A stretch of DNA of 64,000 nt from NCBI GenBank assembly GCA_900541885.1, contig UQKW01000006.1, forward strand, positions 56,777 through 120,776, in the 5' to 3' direction. This DNA comes from an uncultured Collinsella sp. (GTDB lineage: Bacteria; Actinomycetota; Coriobacteriia; Coriobacteriales; Coriobacteriaceae). This document shows positions 1-7,253 of the stretch, piece by piece. Below the pieces are notes generated by a model that made no database searches, was not told the origin of the DNA, and worked only from the letters and a program-made list of their open reading frames with translations. A program made the translations under genes and the position numbers. Every line of letters begins with the position of its first letter. Within the stretch, counting starts at the first letter, position 1.

Positions 1-1168
1 TGCGGTTTTGAATCGCATCGACGCAGCCCTTGTTGCAGTTGAGGCACTCGCGAATGGGCTCGCCCGTGGCGGCCTTCAGCGCAATGTCGGGGTCGCACAT
101 GAGCGAGCGGCCATAGGCGATGATGTCGGCGGCGCCGTCTTCCAGAATCTTTTCGCCGGCCTCGACCGAGACAACGCGGCCCACGGTTGCCACCGGCACG
201 GAGACCAGGGCCTTGACGCGCTCGGCCACGGGCAGCGTCCAGTTGTAGGGCATGGCGCCCATGGGCGGAATGGTATCGCCCATGTTGCCGGTGTGGTTGG
301 CCTGCGCGACCTGGATCATGTCGATGCCCGCGCCCTCGAGCAGCTTGGCGAACTCGCAGGCCTCGTCGGGCTGCAGGCCACCCTTGCCGCGCGGCGTGCC
401 GTCGGGGTTCTCCATAATCACGGGGAGCTTGTACTCCACCATCAGCTGCGGCGCGGCCTCCTTAATGGCGGCGACGACCTCCAGCGCGTAGCGAACGCGG
501 TTCTCGAACGAGCCACCGTACTCGTCGGTGCGCTGGTTGAGGATGGCCGAGCACAGCGAACCCACCAGACGGTCGCCGTGGACCTCGATGGCGTCGATGC
601 CGGCCTGCTGCGCGCGGGCGGCCGAGGCAGCGATGGCTTCCTTGATCTGGGTGAGCTGCTCTACGCTCGCCTCGTTCACAAAGTGCTGCATGTCGTGGTG
701 CAGCTTGGCGTATGCCTGATCGCGGATCTCGTTGGACTCGGCCATCTTGGCGGCAAAGGTCTCCTCGTCGCCGGCGGCCTTGGCCTCCTGCGCGGCCTTG
801 GCAGCGGCCATGGATTCCATGACCATGCGGCCGACACCGGGCACGTCGTACTCGGGGTGGAACAGCTGCAGCGCAACCTTGGCGCCGTGCTTGTGGACGG
901 CGTCGGCCAGTGCCTTAAACGTGGGGATCTGGGCGTCGGTCGCCAGCTTGGGCGTGGGGCTTGCGGTCATAACGGGGGCGACGTCGCCGATGACGATGTA
1001 GCTCACGCCGCCACGGGCCAGGCGCTCATAAAAAGCCAGGCTGCGCTCGCCGATGGAACCGTCGCGCTCCTCGTAGCCGGTGGTCAGCGGCGGGAACATA
1101 ATGCGGTTCTTGAGCTCAAGGGGGCCAACCGTAATGGGCTGGAGCAGCTTGGATGCAGGTGCGGTCAT
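1..1168 (-). CDS. NADH:flavin oxidoreductase of the old yellow enzyme family, C-terminus outside window
   Basis: The protein starts at the ATG at 1168-1166, behind GAGAGG, and reads MTAPASKLLQPITVGPLELK, the usual opening of OYE-type FMN reductases. The barrel continues to a Cys cluster of the form ECLNCNKGC near the window edge. That motif is typical of the larger members (2,4-dienoyl-CoA reductase, enoate reductase, BaiC/D-like), which carry a 4Fe-4S cluster and a C-terminal FAD/NAD(P) domain. Only 389 codons are inside the window, so the second half is missing. The family reduces activated double bonds with NAD(P)H electrons passed through FMN and Fe-S. The substrate cannot be read from the sequence. 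The family call is secure; a more specific name is not. Confidence 0.85.
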   Translation of the reverse strand, partial: MTAPASKLLQPITVGPLELKNRIMFPPLTTGYEERDGSIGERSLAFYERLARGGVSYIVIGDVAPVMTASPTPKLATDAQIPTFKALADAVHKHGAKVALQLFHPEYDVPGVGRMVMESMAAAKAAQEAKAAGDEETFAAKMAESNEIRDQAYAKLHHDMQHFVNEASVEQLTQIKEAIAASAARAQQAGIDAIEVHGDRLVGSLCSAILNQRTDEYGGSFENRVRYALEVVAAIKEAAPQLMVEYKLPVIMENPDGTPRGKGGLQPDEACEFAKLLEGAGIDMIQVAQANHTGNMGDTIPPMGAMPYNWTLPVAERVKALVSVPVATVGRVVSVEAGEKILEDGAADIIAYGRSLMCDPDIALKAATGEPIRECLNCNKGCVDAIQNR

Positions 1169-1315
1169 GGATATTCCTCTCTTGTAGGCGCGGCGGCGAT
1201 GATGCCGCGTAGTTGTCTAGAGGATATGGCATGGGGGTACAGCGGCACAACGAAAATCGGCGAATATCAGGTGGCGGCAGGTGGATGGGGGTGGGCGGGG
1301 CGGCCCTTCGGTTTA

Positions 1316-1531
1316 TCTCAATCTGTAACAGTTACGCGGCAAAACTGGGTCTTACTGTTACAGATCGAGACAAACCAAACCCGCCTGCTAGAAAATCTCA
1401 ATCTATAACAACAACTCGGCAAAATCCGTCCCTCGTGTTACAGATTTAGACAAACCGTCCAGGCGGGGACTCAACATCTCAATCTGTAACACCTAGCCGC
1501 CCAAATCGGGTCTAGATGTTACAGATCGAGA
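1316..1531. repeat. Palindromic array A: six alternating 15-nt half-sites in 216 bp
   Basis: Six copies of a 15-nt site (consensus TCTCAATCTGTAACA) alternate in orientation, starting at 1316, 1356, 1396, 1436, 1477 and 1517. They form three 55-nt palindromes whose arms are separated by exactly 25 nt, with 25 and 26 nt between palindromes. The intervening sequences differ from each other. An array with identical offsets lies at 37388-37603. The array fills most of the 1169-1617 gap, and I see no gene there. It is not a CRISPR: the sites alternate in direction and no cas gene is nearby. Its role is unknown. Confidence 0.9.
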
Positions 1532-1581
1532 TTTTGTTTGAGAGGCTGAGAATTGGACCGAAAACACGGTCCCGGAATAAC

Positions 1582-1610
1582 AAAAAAGCTCGCCGGCTAG
1601 GCCGACGAGC
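1582..1610 (-). terminator. Terminator behind the displaced tRNA-fMet 3' end
   Basis: Read on the minus strand, a hairpin with arms GCTCGTCGGC and GCCGGCGAGC is followed by six T residues. It lies just past the 3' end of the left tRNA-fMet fragment. It was probably the terminator of the original tRNA gene before the mobile element separated it from the 5' half. Confidence 0.7.
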
Positions 1611-1617
1611 TGCAAGT

Positions 1618-1665
1618 TCTTGGTCGCGGGGGCAGGATTTGAACCTACGACCTCCGGGTTATGAG
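1618..1665. other. attL: 48-bp direct repeat, 3' half of tRNA-fMet
   Basis: This 48-bp segment is identical to 19073-19120. It covers the tRNA from the anticodon (CAT) through the T arm and acceptor to CCA plus three bases. Just beyond it the sequence stops matching tRNA. This is what a tyrosine recombinase leaves after integrating into the anticodon-to-3' end of a tRNA gene. Confidence 0.93.
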
Positions 1666-1750
1666 GGCGGGGCGGCTCTTTCTCTATAGAATCTATTATA
1701 CGTTTACGCAGGTAAATAGCTGTATCATGCATTTATTATCGAGCATTTTT

Positions 1751-1800
1751 ATCTGCTCATTATCTGCTCATATCATCATTCTGAGCATATTCTGATCGGA
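1751..1800. promoter_or_regulatory. Candidate integrase arm-type sites near attL
   Basis: TCTGCTCAT occurs twice, at 1752-1760 and 1763-1771. It occurs again at 18984-18992 inside the opposite element end. Short direct repeats just inside both att sites are typical arm-binding sites of tyrosine integrases. The rest of the gap 1666-1922 is AT-rich, with no gene seen. Confidence 0.45.
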
Positions 1801-1922
1801 TTCCGCCGCCATATTTGGACAGCTTTAATATCACCCCTGCTGATTAACAAACAACCAATACGCAAGTCTGCAAATGACACCTATGACGGAAATGACAGCT
1901 TCAATGGGATATCCCGACGCCG

Positions 1923-3287
1923 TCACGCTTTCGCGGTTTTGGCGATAAACAGGCCCTTGCCACAAGAGTCGCCCGCTTTTACTTCGATTAGCCCGGCGGG
2001 GTTGTTCCAGCAGGCACCACGATCGGCGTCTAGGGGAGATACGCCCCAGTAAGCGCAGTTGTAGCATTTTCTGGCCCCGTCATTAGGCTGCAAGATATCA
2101 CCGAGCTCGTTAGCCGCCCTTCGCTGCCACTCATCGTTTGTATGAGTATAGATATCGAAGGCCTGGTCGTTCTTGTGACCGCTCATGCTCTTCGCAGTCC
2201 GCCGGTCCACTCCACAGTCACGGCTCAACAAGGTCACGTATGTATGCCTGAACCCATGAAACTCGAAGTCATCGGGTATCGGATACTCGAGCCTCGCCGA
2301 ATCGAACCAACGTGTGAAAGACCGCTGAAGGATGTGCTTTGCATTTCTGCTGTTCACAATGGGCGCGTCTTCGCTCCAGCGAAGGCCGAGGTTGTCCGAG
2401 TAAATGCGCCTTTGGATCTTCTGCCACTCATCGAGGACCGGTATGAGCGGCATCGGGACAGGGACTCTCCTGTTGTCTTCGTTCTTCGTCGACTTGTACG
2501 TCTGCTTCTCTTTGTTCAGCGCTTTAGTCACAGACAGCACGCCGCCTTCATAATCTTGCCAGGTCAACGCGAGCATCTCGGAAAGTCTAAGCCCGCAGTT
2601 CAGCGCAAGCAGCACGCCAATGGCATGCGCCTCCGGAGGACGGCTCGTTATGTAGTTAAATAGCGCCTGGGCTTGAAATAAAGTGAGTGCTACCTTCTCC
2701 TTGGTATCCCTTTTGGGAGCGTCAATCGAATCGCAGGGATTCTTGTCGATGTAGCCCCGCTCGACGGCGTCCTTGAGCAGCTGCCGCAGAAACGCATGAC
2801 TTTTCTCAATCGTCGTTCCGGAGTAGACCTTGCCGGCAAGGTTATCGTCCCCCGGACTCCCCATGCAGGCATATGCCTCATCGATGACGAAGGGCGTCAC
2901 CCGCCTCAGAGGCAGATCGCCGAGGTACGGCCGGAGTCTTGCCCAGGCCTCGCGGTTACTTTCGATGGTCCTCTCCTGGACTTTTCGCCGTCTCTCCCGC
3001 ATCGCGATATAGGACATGGCGAATCCATCGAGCGTTAGGACGTCACCCTCGGAATGTCCTTTTGCCCTGCGTCTCCACTCGGGTACGTCTTGCGGAAGGC
3101 CCCCGTGATAAACGTAGTCGTTGATGGCTTTGATCAGCGCGATGGCCTCGGCCTCCGAAGCGACCTCTTCACGATATTCGTCGTAACGCTTCTTGCGTTC
3201 ATTCCAGCCGAGCGGGTACTTTACCTGCCAAGAGCTACCAGCCGTCCTAGGGGCGTAACTACCCTTGTTACGGGGCACCGTCGCCAT
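1923..3287 (-). CDS. Tyrosine-type integrase of the mobile element
   Basis: 454 residues. It should catalyse integration and excision at tRNA-fMet. The order is an N-terminal arm-binding region, a SAM-like core-binding domain (about 80-190), and a catalytic domain with Arg234 (CGLRLSE), His344-x-x-Arg347 (HGFRHT), His371 (SGHK) and the nucleophile Tyr380 (DIYTH). The full RHRHY set is present, so it should be active. After the catalytic domain there is an unusual tail of about 50 residues with four Cys (408, 411, 426, 442) that could form a zinc site. It sits beside attL, reading toward it, as expected for such elements. Confidence 0.95.
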   Translation of the reverse strand: MATVPRNKGSYAPRTAGSSWQVKYPLGWNERKKRYDEYREEVASEAEAIALIKAINDYVYHGGLPQDVPEWRRRAKGHSEGDVLTLDGFAMSYIAMRERRRKVQERTIESNREAWARLRPYLGDLPLRRVTPFVIDEAYACMGSPGDDNLAGKVYSGTTIEKSHAFLRQLLKDAVERGYIDKNPCDSIDAPKRDTKEKVALTLFQAQALFNYITSRPPEAHAIGVLLALNCGLRLSEMLALTWQDYEGGVLSVTKALNKEKQTYKSTKNEDNRRVPVPMPLIPVLDEWQKIQRRIYSDNLGLRWSEDAPIVNSRNAKHILQRSFTRWFDSARLEYPIPDDFEFHGFRHTYVTLLSRDCGVDRRTAKSMSGHKNDQAFDIYTHTNDEWQRRAANELGDILQPNDGARKCYNCAYWGVSPLDADRGACWNNPAGLIEVKAGDSCGKGLFIAKTAKA

Positions 3288-3299
3288 GCTACCGCACCC

Positions 3300-3509
3300 C
3301 TAGTGAAGAAAGATGGTTGCCACGCCGACGGCGGCAAGCGCGAGCGCCGCGAACGGAAGCCCGAAACCGATCGACGACATCGCCAAGTCGCGCCAAGACG
3401 CCTCGACCATCGAGTCCCGATCCCCGAGCTTCCTGCGGACCACTTGATACAGCAAGGTTGCGGTGGCGACCGCCAGCCACACCGCGCCCGCGATGATAAA
3501 CGGATTCAT
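3300..3509 (-). CDS. Small two-helix membrane protein
   Basis: 69 residues with two hydrophobic segments (about 4-22 and 47-68) joined by a charged loop (RRKLGDRD). It starts directly after the stop of the 410-residue gene upstream and ends 12 bases before the integrase start, so it is likely co-transcribed with both. I do not recognise a family. It may be a membrane partner of the upstream zinc-ribbon protein, which is a guess from position. Confidence 0.6.
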   Translation of the reverse strand: MNPFIIAGAVWLAVATATLLYQVVRRKLGDRDSMVEASWRDLAMSSIGFGLPFAALALAAVGVATIFLH

Positions 3510-4742
3510 CTAGAGCCCCGCCTTTCGATTCGAATACTGCGTCCTGCACGACGGAGAACAGAACTCGCGCCTCTTCCCCCTGGTTTTGACCAAAATGCCG
3601 TTTCCGCAATTTTTGCACGTCGTGGGGACACAGCCGTATCGGTAGAAGATAGCCCCGAACATCGCCGCCGCCGTCGAGTGGAAATGGTATCTGGGCACCG
3701 GCACATCATCGAAGATCGAAGGCCCGCCTACAGACCACCCAAGTTGATCGCCGTCCTTCGTCGTCAACCCGGCCAGCATTTTGGCAACGGACTCCACGAA
3801 GGCAATGGCCTCGTCTCTCTGGGTACCCCCGTCATCGATACCGAGATACAGCTGGGTCTTCTCGACCTCCGGCTTCCAGCCGATGTCGAAAAACGGCGCG
3901 CCCTCGCCGGTCTTTATCTGCGCGGTTATCAAAACCGCGTTGGGAACCGATCCGAAAAGAACCTTACTCTTTCTCGGCCTAAGATCGAGGATGCGCGTCT
4001 CAAGCGGATTAATGACCATATAGGAAAAGACGTTCTTGAACCACTTGGTCGAGTAGTTGAGAGTCATATCGAAGGAGGAATTGTGCTGGAATGGCAGGAC
4101 GTAATAGGAATCCTTGAGCTCCCCAGCAATCCACCAGCGACGTTTCTTTTCGAAACGCTTGAACCCGCTTTTCTCAAGGACGTTCTCATGCCCCGACATG
4201 ATGTTTGCGATCAACCTGAGCAGAACCGAACCGAGATTTCGGCATAGGACGACGTCCCTCAAGGGTTCAATCACAACGACGCAGTCGGGATCTTCTTCCT
4301 GCCATTTCTTCAACTCGTCAAGACCGTTGGACTCAATAAGTCCATGACGATTGAGGTCGCGAGCAATGGAGGCCTGAGAGGGATAGAGTGACGAAGCGCT
4401 GCCCGTCGTAGACATCCCCTCAAGGCACAGCTGGAGATAGAGAAAATCTTCGTCACAACGCGTGAAACCACGCTCGCCGCCGACGGACTCCTCCACGACC
4501 TCGATGGCCTCGTCGATAGACAACCGCCTATTCTCCTCTTTATAGATGCTGCGGTCGATGAGGGGACCAGACTCCGAAATGGCCGTGACGAGCTCGTCGA
4601 GAGTGCCCCAGCGCATGAGACGCTCCGCAAGTTCGAAGTCCATTGGAGCCGACTTCTCCGCCGCCTCAACCCCACGAACCACCTCGACCAGGGAGTGGAA
4701 TCCGGTGCTTCGGTTCCTCGCGATGAATACTTTTCTAGCCAT
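3510..4742 (-). CDS. Uncharacterised protein with C-terminal zinc ribbon
   Basis: 410 residues. The C-terminus reads CKNCGN...EFCSPSCRTQYSNRK, a four-Cys zinc-finger-like motif resembling the treble-clef or CGNR-type fingers seen at the end of many actinobacterial regulators. The preceding 350 residues are acidic and show no fold I can name. It is the first gene of a leftward cluster with the small membrane protein and integrase, divergent from the excisionase. A regulatory role in the element is plausible but unproven. Confidence 0.7.
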   Translation of the reverse strand: MARKVFIARNRSTGFHSLVEVVRGVEAAEKSAPMDFELAERLMRWGTLDELVTAISESGPLIDRSIYKEENRRLSIDEAIEVVEESVGGERGFTRCDEDFLYLQLCLEGMSTTGSASSLYPSQASIARDLNRHGLIESNGLDELKKWQEEDPDCVVVIEPLRDVVLCRNLGSVLLRLIANIMSGHENVLEKSGFKRFEKKRRWWIAGELKDSYYVLPFQHNSSFDMTLNYSTKWFKNVFSYMVINPLETRILDLRPRKSKVLFGSVPNAVLITAQIKTGEGAPFFDIGWKPEVEKTQLYLGIDDGGTQRDEAIAFVESVAKMLAGLTTKDGDQLGWSVGGPSIFDDVPVPRYHFHSTAAAMFGAIFYRYGCVPTTCKNCGNGILVKTRGKRREFCSPSCRTQYSNRKAGL

Positions 4743-4837
4743 TACTTAATCAACTTTCTAAATAAAGCTTTATAGCGATGTTGGTTTCAACTTTAGCCTT
4801 TATCTATGTCTCATTTCAATTTGGTTTTTATTTTTCT

Positions 4838-4865
4838 TTGTTTCTCTTTGTTAAGAGTGTACAAT
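4838..4865 (+). promoter_or_regulatory. Promoter of the excisionase operon
   Basis: TTGTTT at 4838-4843 and TACAAT at 4860-4865 are 16 bp apart, in an AT-rich divergent region. The -10 box overlaps the first in-frame ATG (4864), so translation must start downstream, at 4894. Confidence 0.6.
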
Positions 4866-4893
4866 GGAATTAACGATAAGAGAGGAGGTATAT

Positions 4894-5091
4894 ATGGACA
4901 AGCTCCTGTCTCTCGCTGAGGCCAGCGAGATTATGAATGTGAGCTATTCCAAGGCTCAAAAGCTCGCCAAGGCCGGTGAGCTTCCGTTTCGTAAGCTCGG
5001 AAAGACGTGGTACATCGCCCGCTCCGCGCTCTACCGCGAGCTTGGGCTCAAGGAGCCCGACGACCGAAAGGAGATGGCCGGCGTTGGCTAG
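4894..5091 (+). CDS. Excisionase-like helix-turn-helix DNA-binding protein
   Basis: 65 residues starting MDKLLSLAEASEIMNVSYSK, with the MerR/Xis-type helix-turn-helix: LSLAEASEIMNVS, then GELPFRKLGKTWYI as the wing. The start at 4894 is chosen because AGAGGAGGT lies just before it and the upstream ATG at 4864 overlaps the promoter. Proteins like this bend DNA and direct the integrase toward excision. Its promoter faces away from the integrase cluster. The exact role (Xis or element regulator) is inferred from fold and position. Confidence 0.82.
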   Translation: MDKLLSLAEASEIMNVSYSKAQKLAKAGELPFRKLGKTWYIARSALYRELGLKEPDDRKEMAGVG

Positions 5092-5105
5092 CCTGAAAAA
5101 GAAAA

Positions 5106-5183
5106 ACGGGTGCCCTCCCGGCAAGAAGAAGCACCCGTCCGCGGTCCACAAACCGCATGGTTCATATTACATGCTCCATGCGG
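5106..5183. repeat. Two consecutive inverted repeats after the excisionase gene
   Basis: ACGGGTGC (5106-5113) pairs with GCACCCGT (5131-5138), and CCGCATGG (5153-5160) pairs with CCATGCGG (5176-5183). There is no T run, so these look more like protein-binding sites or mRNA structures than a terminator. The next gene's ribosome binding site follows at once. Confidence 0.6.
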
Positions 5184-5205
5184 CCCATATCTACAAGGAG
5201 CACAA

Positions 5206-5415
5206 ATGGACTACTCTGCCTACTTTGCGCACACTGAGCGCGTAGCGCACGCGCTGGAGGCCCACGGCCTCCCGCGCAACCCTACTGACGAGGACGTCCT
5301 CGTCTTCGCTATCGGGCAGGCCGATCGCATCGACGCGCTCTGCGCCGCCCTCGGAGTCGAAATCGTCACTGACTATCGTGGCCTCTATCGTGTTATCCGC
5401 GCGGAGGCGGTCTAG
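5206..5415 (+). CDS. Small hypothetical protein upstream of the RepA-like ATPase
   Basis: 69 residues, acidic, starting MDYSAYFAHTERVAHALEAHG. The start at 5206 follows AAGGAG, and an upstream in-frame ATG lacks such a site. The gene ends one base before the ATPase start. No family is recognised. The tight coupling suggests a role in replication or maintenance of the element. Confidence 0.65.
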   Translation: MDYSAYFAHTERVAHALEAHGLPRNPTDEDVLVFAIGQADRIDALCAALGVEIVTDYRGLYRVIRAEAV

Positions 5416-5416
5416 A

Positions 5417-6400
5417 ATGCCCGGCGACCTTGAGGTCCGTTCCGCGCAGGACCTCCTCGACAGCCCGCTCGCAAGCGTCACCTGGCTTGTCGAAGAACTC
5501 ATTCCCACCGGCCTTGTAGTTCTCGCGGGCACCCCGAAGGTCGGAAAGAGCTGGTTCAGTCTAGGGCTCAGCGTCAGCGTCAGCACCGGCCAGCCGTTCC
5601 TCGAACACGCCACGGAGCGCTCCGGAGTACTCTACCTCTGTCTCGAAGACACGTACGCGCGTATCCAGAACCGCTTGTTCCATATTGTCGATGTCGCCAA
5701 CGACGACCTCCAGTTCGCAATCATGGCGGACAGGCTCAACAGCGGCCTCATCCTTCAATTGGAGCGCTACGTTTCCTCCCATCCGACGACCAGGCTCATC
5801 ATCGTGGACACCCTACAGAAAGTCCGCGTCGCCGTCGGTGACAGCGTCTACGCATCCGATTACCAAGATGTTGGTTTGTTCAAGGCGTTCGCGGACAAAC
5901 ACAGTTTGTGCGTCCTGCTCGTACACCATACCCGGAAGATGGGTGACGAGGCGAACGTCTTCAACACAATCAGCGGCTCGAACGGCATCCTTGGCGCAGC
6001 GGACGAATGTCTCCTGCTCGCGAAGGACGCCATGTTTGACGGTAAGGCCACACTTTCCGTCACGGGCCGCGATGTCGATCTAGCGGAATATAAGCTCTCG
6101 TTCATCGACTGCCGCTGGCAACTTATCGAGCAGACTAGCCGTGAGGAACTGCGCGAGCGCGAGGTTCCAGCATGCGTGCTTACCGTCCTCGACTTCATGG
6201 CTGCGCGGCCCGGGGCATGGGAGGGCACCGCGACACAGCTCATCGCGGACGCGGCACTCGCCGATGCCACTCCCGCCGTCCTCGCGAAGCGGCTCAACGA
6301 GCACCGCGCATTCCTCGCCGAGCGAGGAGTCGAGTACGGGTTCCACCGCACCGCGACAGCGCGGCTAATCACCCTCGCACACATTCTCGCCAGCGACTAA
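5417..6400 (+). CDS. RepA-like RecA-fold ATPase
   Basis: 327 residues. Walker A is GTPKVGKS (38-45) and Walker B is RLIIVDTLQKV (around 135), in the AAA_25/RepA hexameric helicase style. It also has LCLEDTYARIQNR and VLLVHHTRKM, both common in RepA-like ATPases of plasmids and integrative elements. The C-terminal 100 residues look like a winged-helix domain. It likely unwinds or loads replication machinery on the excised circle. The start at 5417 (MPGDLEV) overlaps the preceding gene's end more naturally than the ATG 13 codons upstream. Confidence 0.85.
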   Translation: MPGDLEVRSAQDLLDSPLASVTWLVEELIPTGLVVLAGTPKVGKSWFSLGLSVSVSTGQPFLEHATERSGVLYLCLEDTYARIQNRLFHIVDVANDDLQFAIMADRLNSGLILQLERYVSSHPTTRLIIVDTLQKVRVAVGDSVYASDYQDVGLFKAFADKHSLCVLLVHHTRKMGDEANVFNTISGSNGILGAADECLLLAKDAMFDGKATLSVTGRDVDLAEYKLSFIDCRWQLIEQTSREELREREVPACVLTVLDFMAARPGAWEGTATQLIADAALADATPAVLAKRLNEHRAFLAERGVEYGFHRTATARLITLAHILASD

Positions 6401-6405
6401 TCGAC

Positions 6406-6435
6406 CGGCGGGGCCAGCCACACCCGGCCCCGCCG
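6406..6435. repeat. Perfect 10-bp inverted repeat upstream of the mobilization genes
   Basis: CGGCGGGGCC (6406-6415) pairs with GGCCCCGCCG (6426-6435) across a 10-nt loop, in the short gap between the RepA-like gene and the mobilization operon. It could be a terminator stem without a T run, or part of an origin of transfer. Confidence 0.6.
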
Positions 6436-6455
6436 CACCATCGAAAGGATCTGTT

Positions 6456-6902
6456 ATGGAATTCAAATCCCTGAAACTGTCGGACGGTCGATTCGAGATT
6501 GCCCCGAAGTTCACCATCGAGCTCAACCCCGAAGCAGCCGAAAAGCGAAAGCATGCCTTCTTCGCCTGGCCTTTCGCACCGTCGGCCTACCCCGACATCC
6601 CCTCGATCGATGCGATCGTCCAGGAGGAGATCCCCGGCACACTCTTCGCCTACTATTGCGACGAGCCCGACCTCCCCATCGTCACCTATCGTGGGATCCC
6701 CGTGACGCGCGGGGACTACGATCGCCTTGAAAGCGCCTATCTCGATCTCATGGCCCTCATGTTCGAAGCCCGTTCCCGCACACCCTTTGCCGACACCCCG
6801 TTTGCGTTCGCCTTCATGCTTTGCGACAGCATGGGAGGCGACCGCCGAGTGGGCGTGTCCCATGTGTTCGTTCCCACTGGCGCGGCGGGGCGCAATGAGT
6901 AG
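6456..6902 (+). CDS. Uncharacterised protein leading the mobilization operon
   Basis: 148 residues starting MEFKSLKLSDGRFEIAPKFT, preceded by AAAGG. No family is recognised. The middle has a compact domain rich in aromatic and Pro residues (FFAWPFAPSAYPDIP). It overlaps the MobC-like gene by eight bases (ATGAGTAG), so the two are translationally coupled and it probably belongs to the transfer module. Confidence 0.65.
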   Translation: MEFKSLKLSDGRFEIAPKFTIELNPEAAEKRKHAFFAWPFAPSAYPDIPSIDAIVQEEIPGTLFAYYCDEPDLPIVTYRGIPVTRGDYDRLESAYLDLMALMFEARSRTPFADTPFAFAFMLCDSMGGDRRVGVSHVFVPTGAAGRNE

Positions 6903-7242
6903 CCCGCAAAGGTCGGGGCGCATCTACGTCAGAGTCACCTCGCAGGAGCGCGCCGCCATCGCGCGGCGTGCCAATGCGGCTGGCTTGAGCATGAGCGAGT
7001 ACCTTCGCCGACGCTCGCTCGTCGACGGCGACCGACCCATAATCGCCACCGACCCCGAGACGCTGAAACTCCTGTATCGAGATTTCAGACTTGCTGCGTC
7101 GAACCTTAACCAGTTGACGCGCGAGGTCCATATCACCCACGACCCCGGTCGGATCGCCCCGTTCCTCGATGCCGCGCTCATAAAGGTCGGAGACGCAGCC
7201 GACGCCGTCTCGGACTTCCTGACTGATGCCCGGAACGTCTAG
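6895..7242 (+). CDS. mobC: MobC-like relaxosome accessory protein
   Basis: 115 residues. The N-terminus reads as a ribbon-helix-helix (RIYVRVTSQERAAIARRANA, then LSMSEYLRRRSL). The later NLNQLTREVH matches the conserved NLNQ motif of MobC/BmgB-type proteins, which help the relaxase find and nick the transfer origin. The ATG at 6895 is chosen over the far upstream ATG because it overlaps the previous stop and only this segment looks like MobC. The coupling-protein gene follows 11 bases later. Confidence 0.85.
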   Translation: MSSPQRSGRIYVRVTSQERAAIARRANAAGLSMSEYLRRRSLVDGDRPIIATDPETLKLLYRDFRLAASNLNQLTREVHITHDPGRIAPFLDAALIKVGDAADAVSDFLTDARNV

Positions 7243-7253
7243 GAGGAAATCCT

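Noticed and set aside
8..1408. Long open frame on the plus strand (466 codons)
   Set aside because: It is antisense to the old-yellow-enzyme gene, whose protein shows family motifs; the plus product is low-complexity His/Gly/Leu-rich.
1316..1531. Array A as a CRISPR
   Set aside because: The repeated sites alternate in orientation, are only 15 nt, and no cas genes are present in the window.
4864..4893. Ten-residue N-terminal extension of the excisionase
   Set aside because: The ATG at 4864 lies in the likely -10 box; the ATG at 4894 has a strong ribosome binding site.
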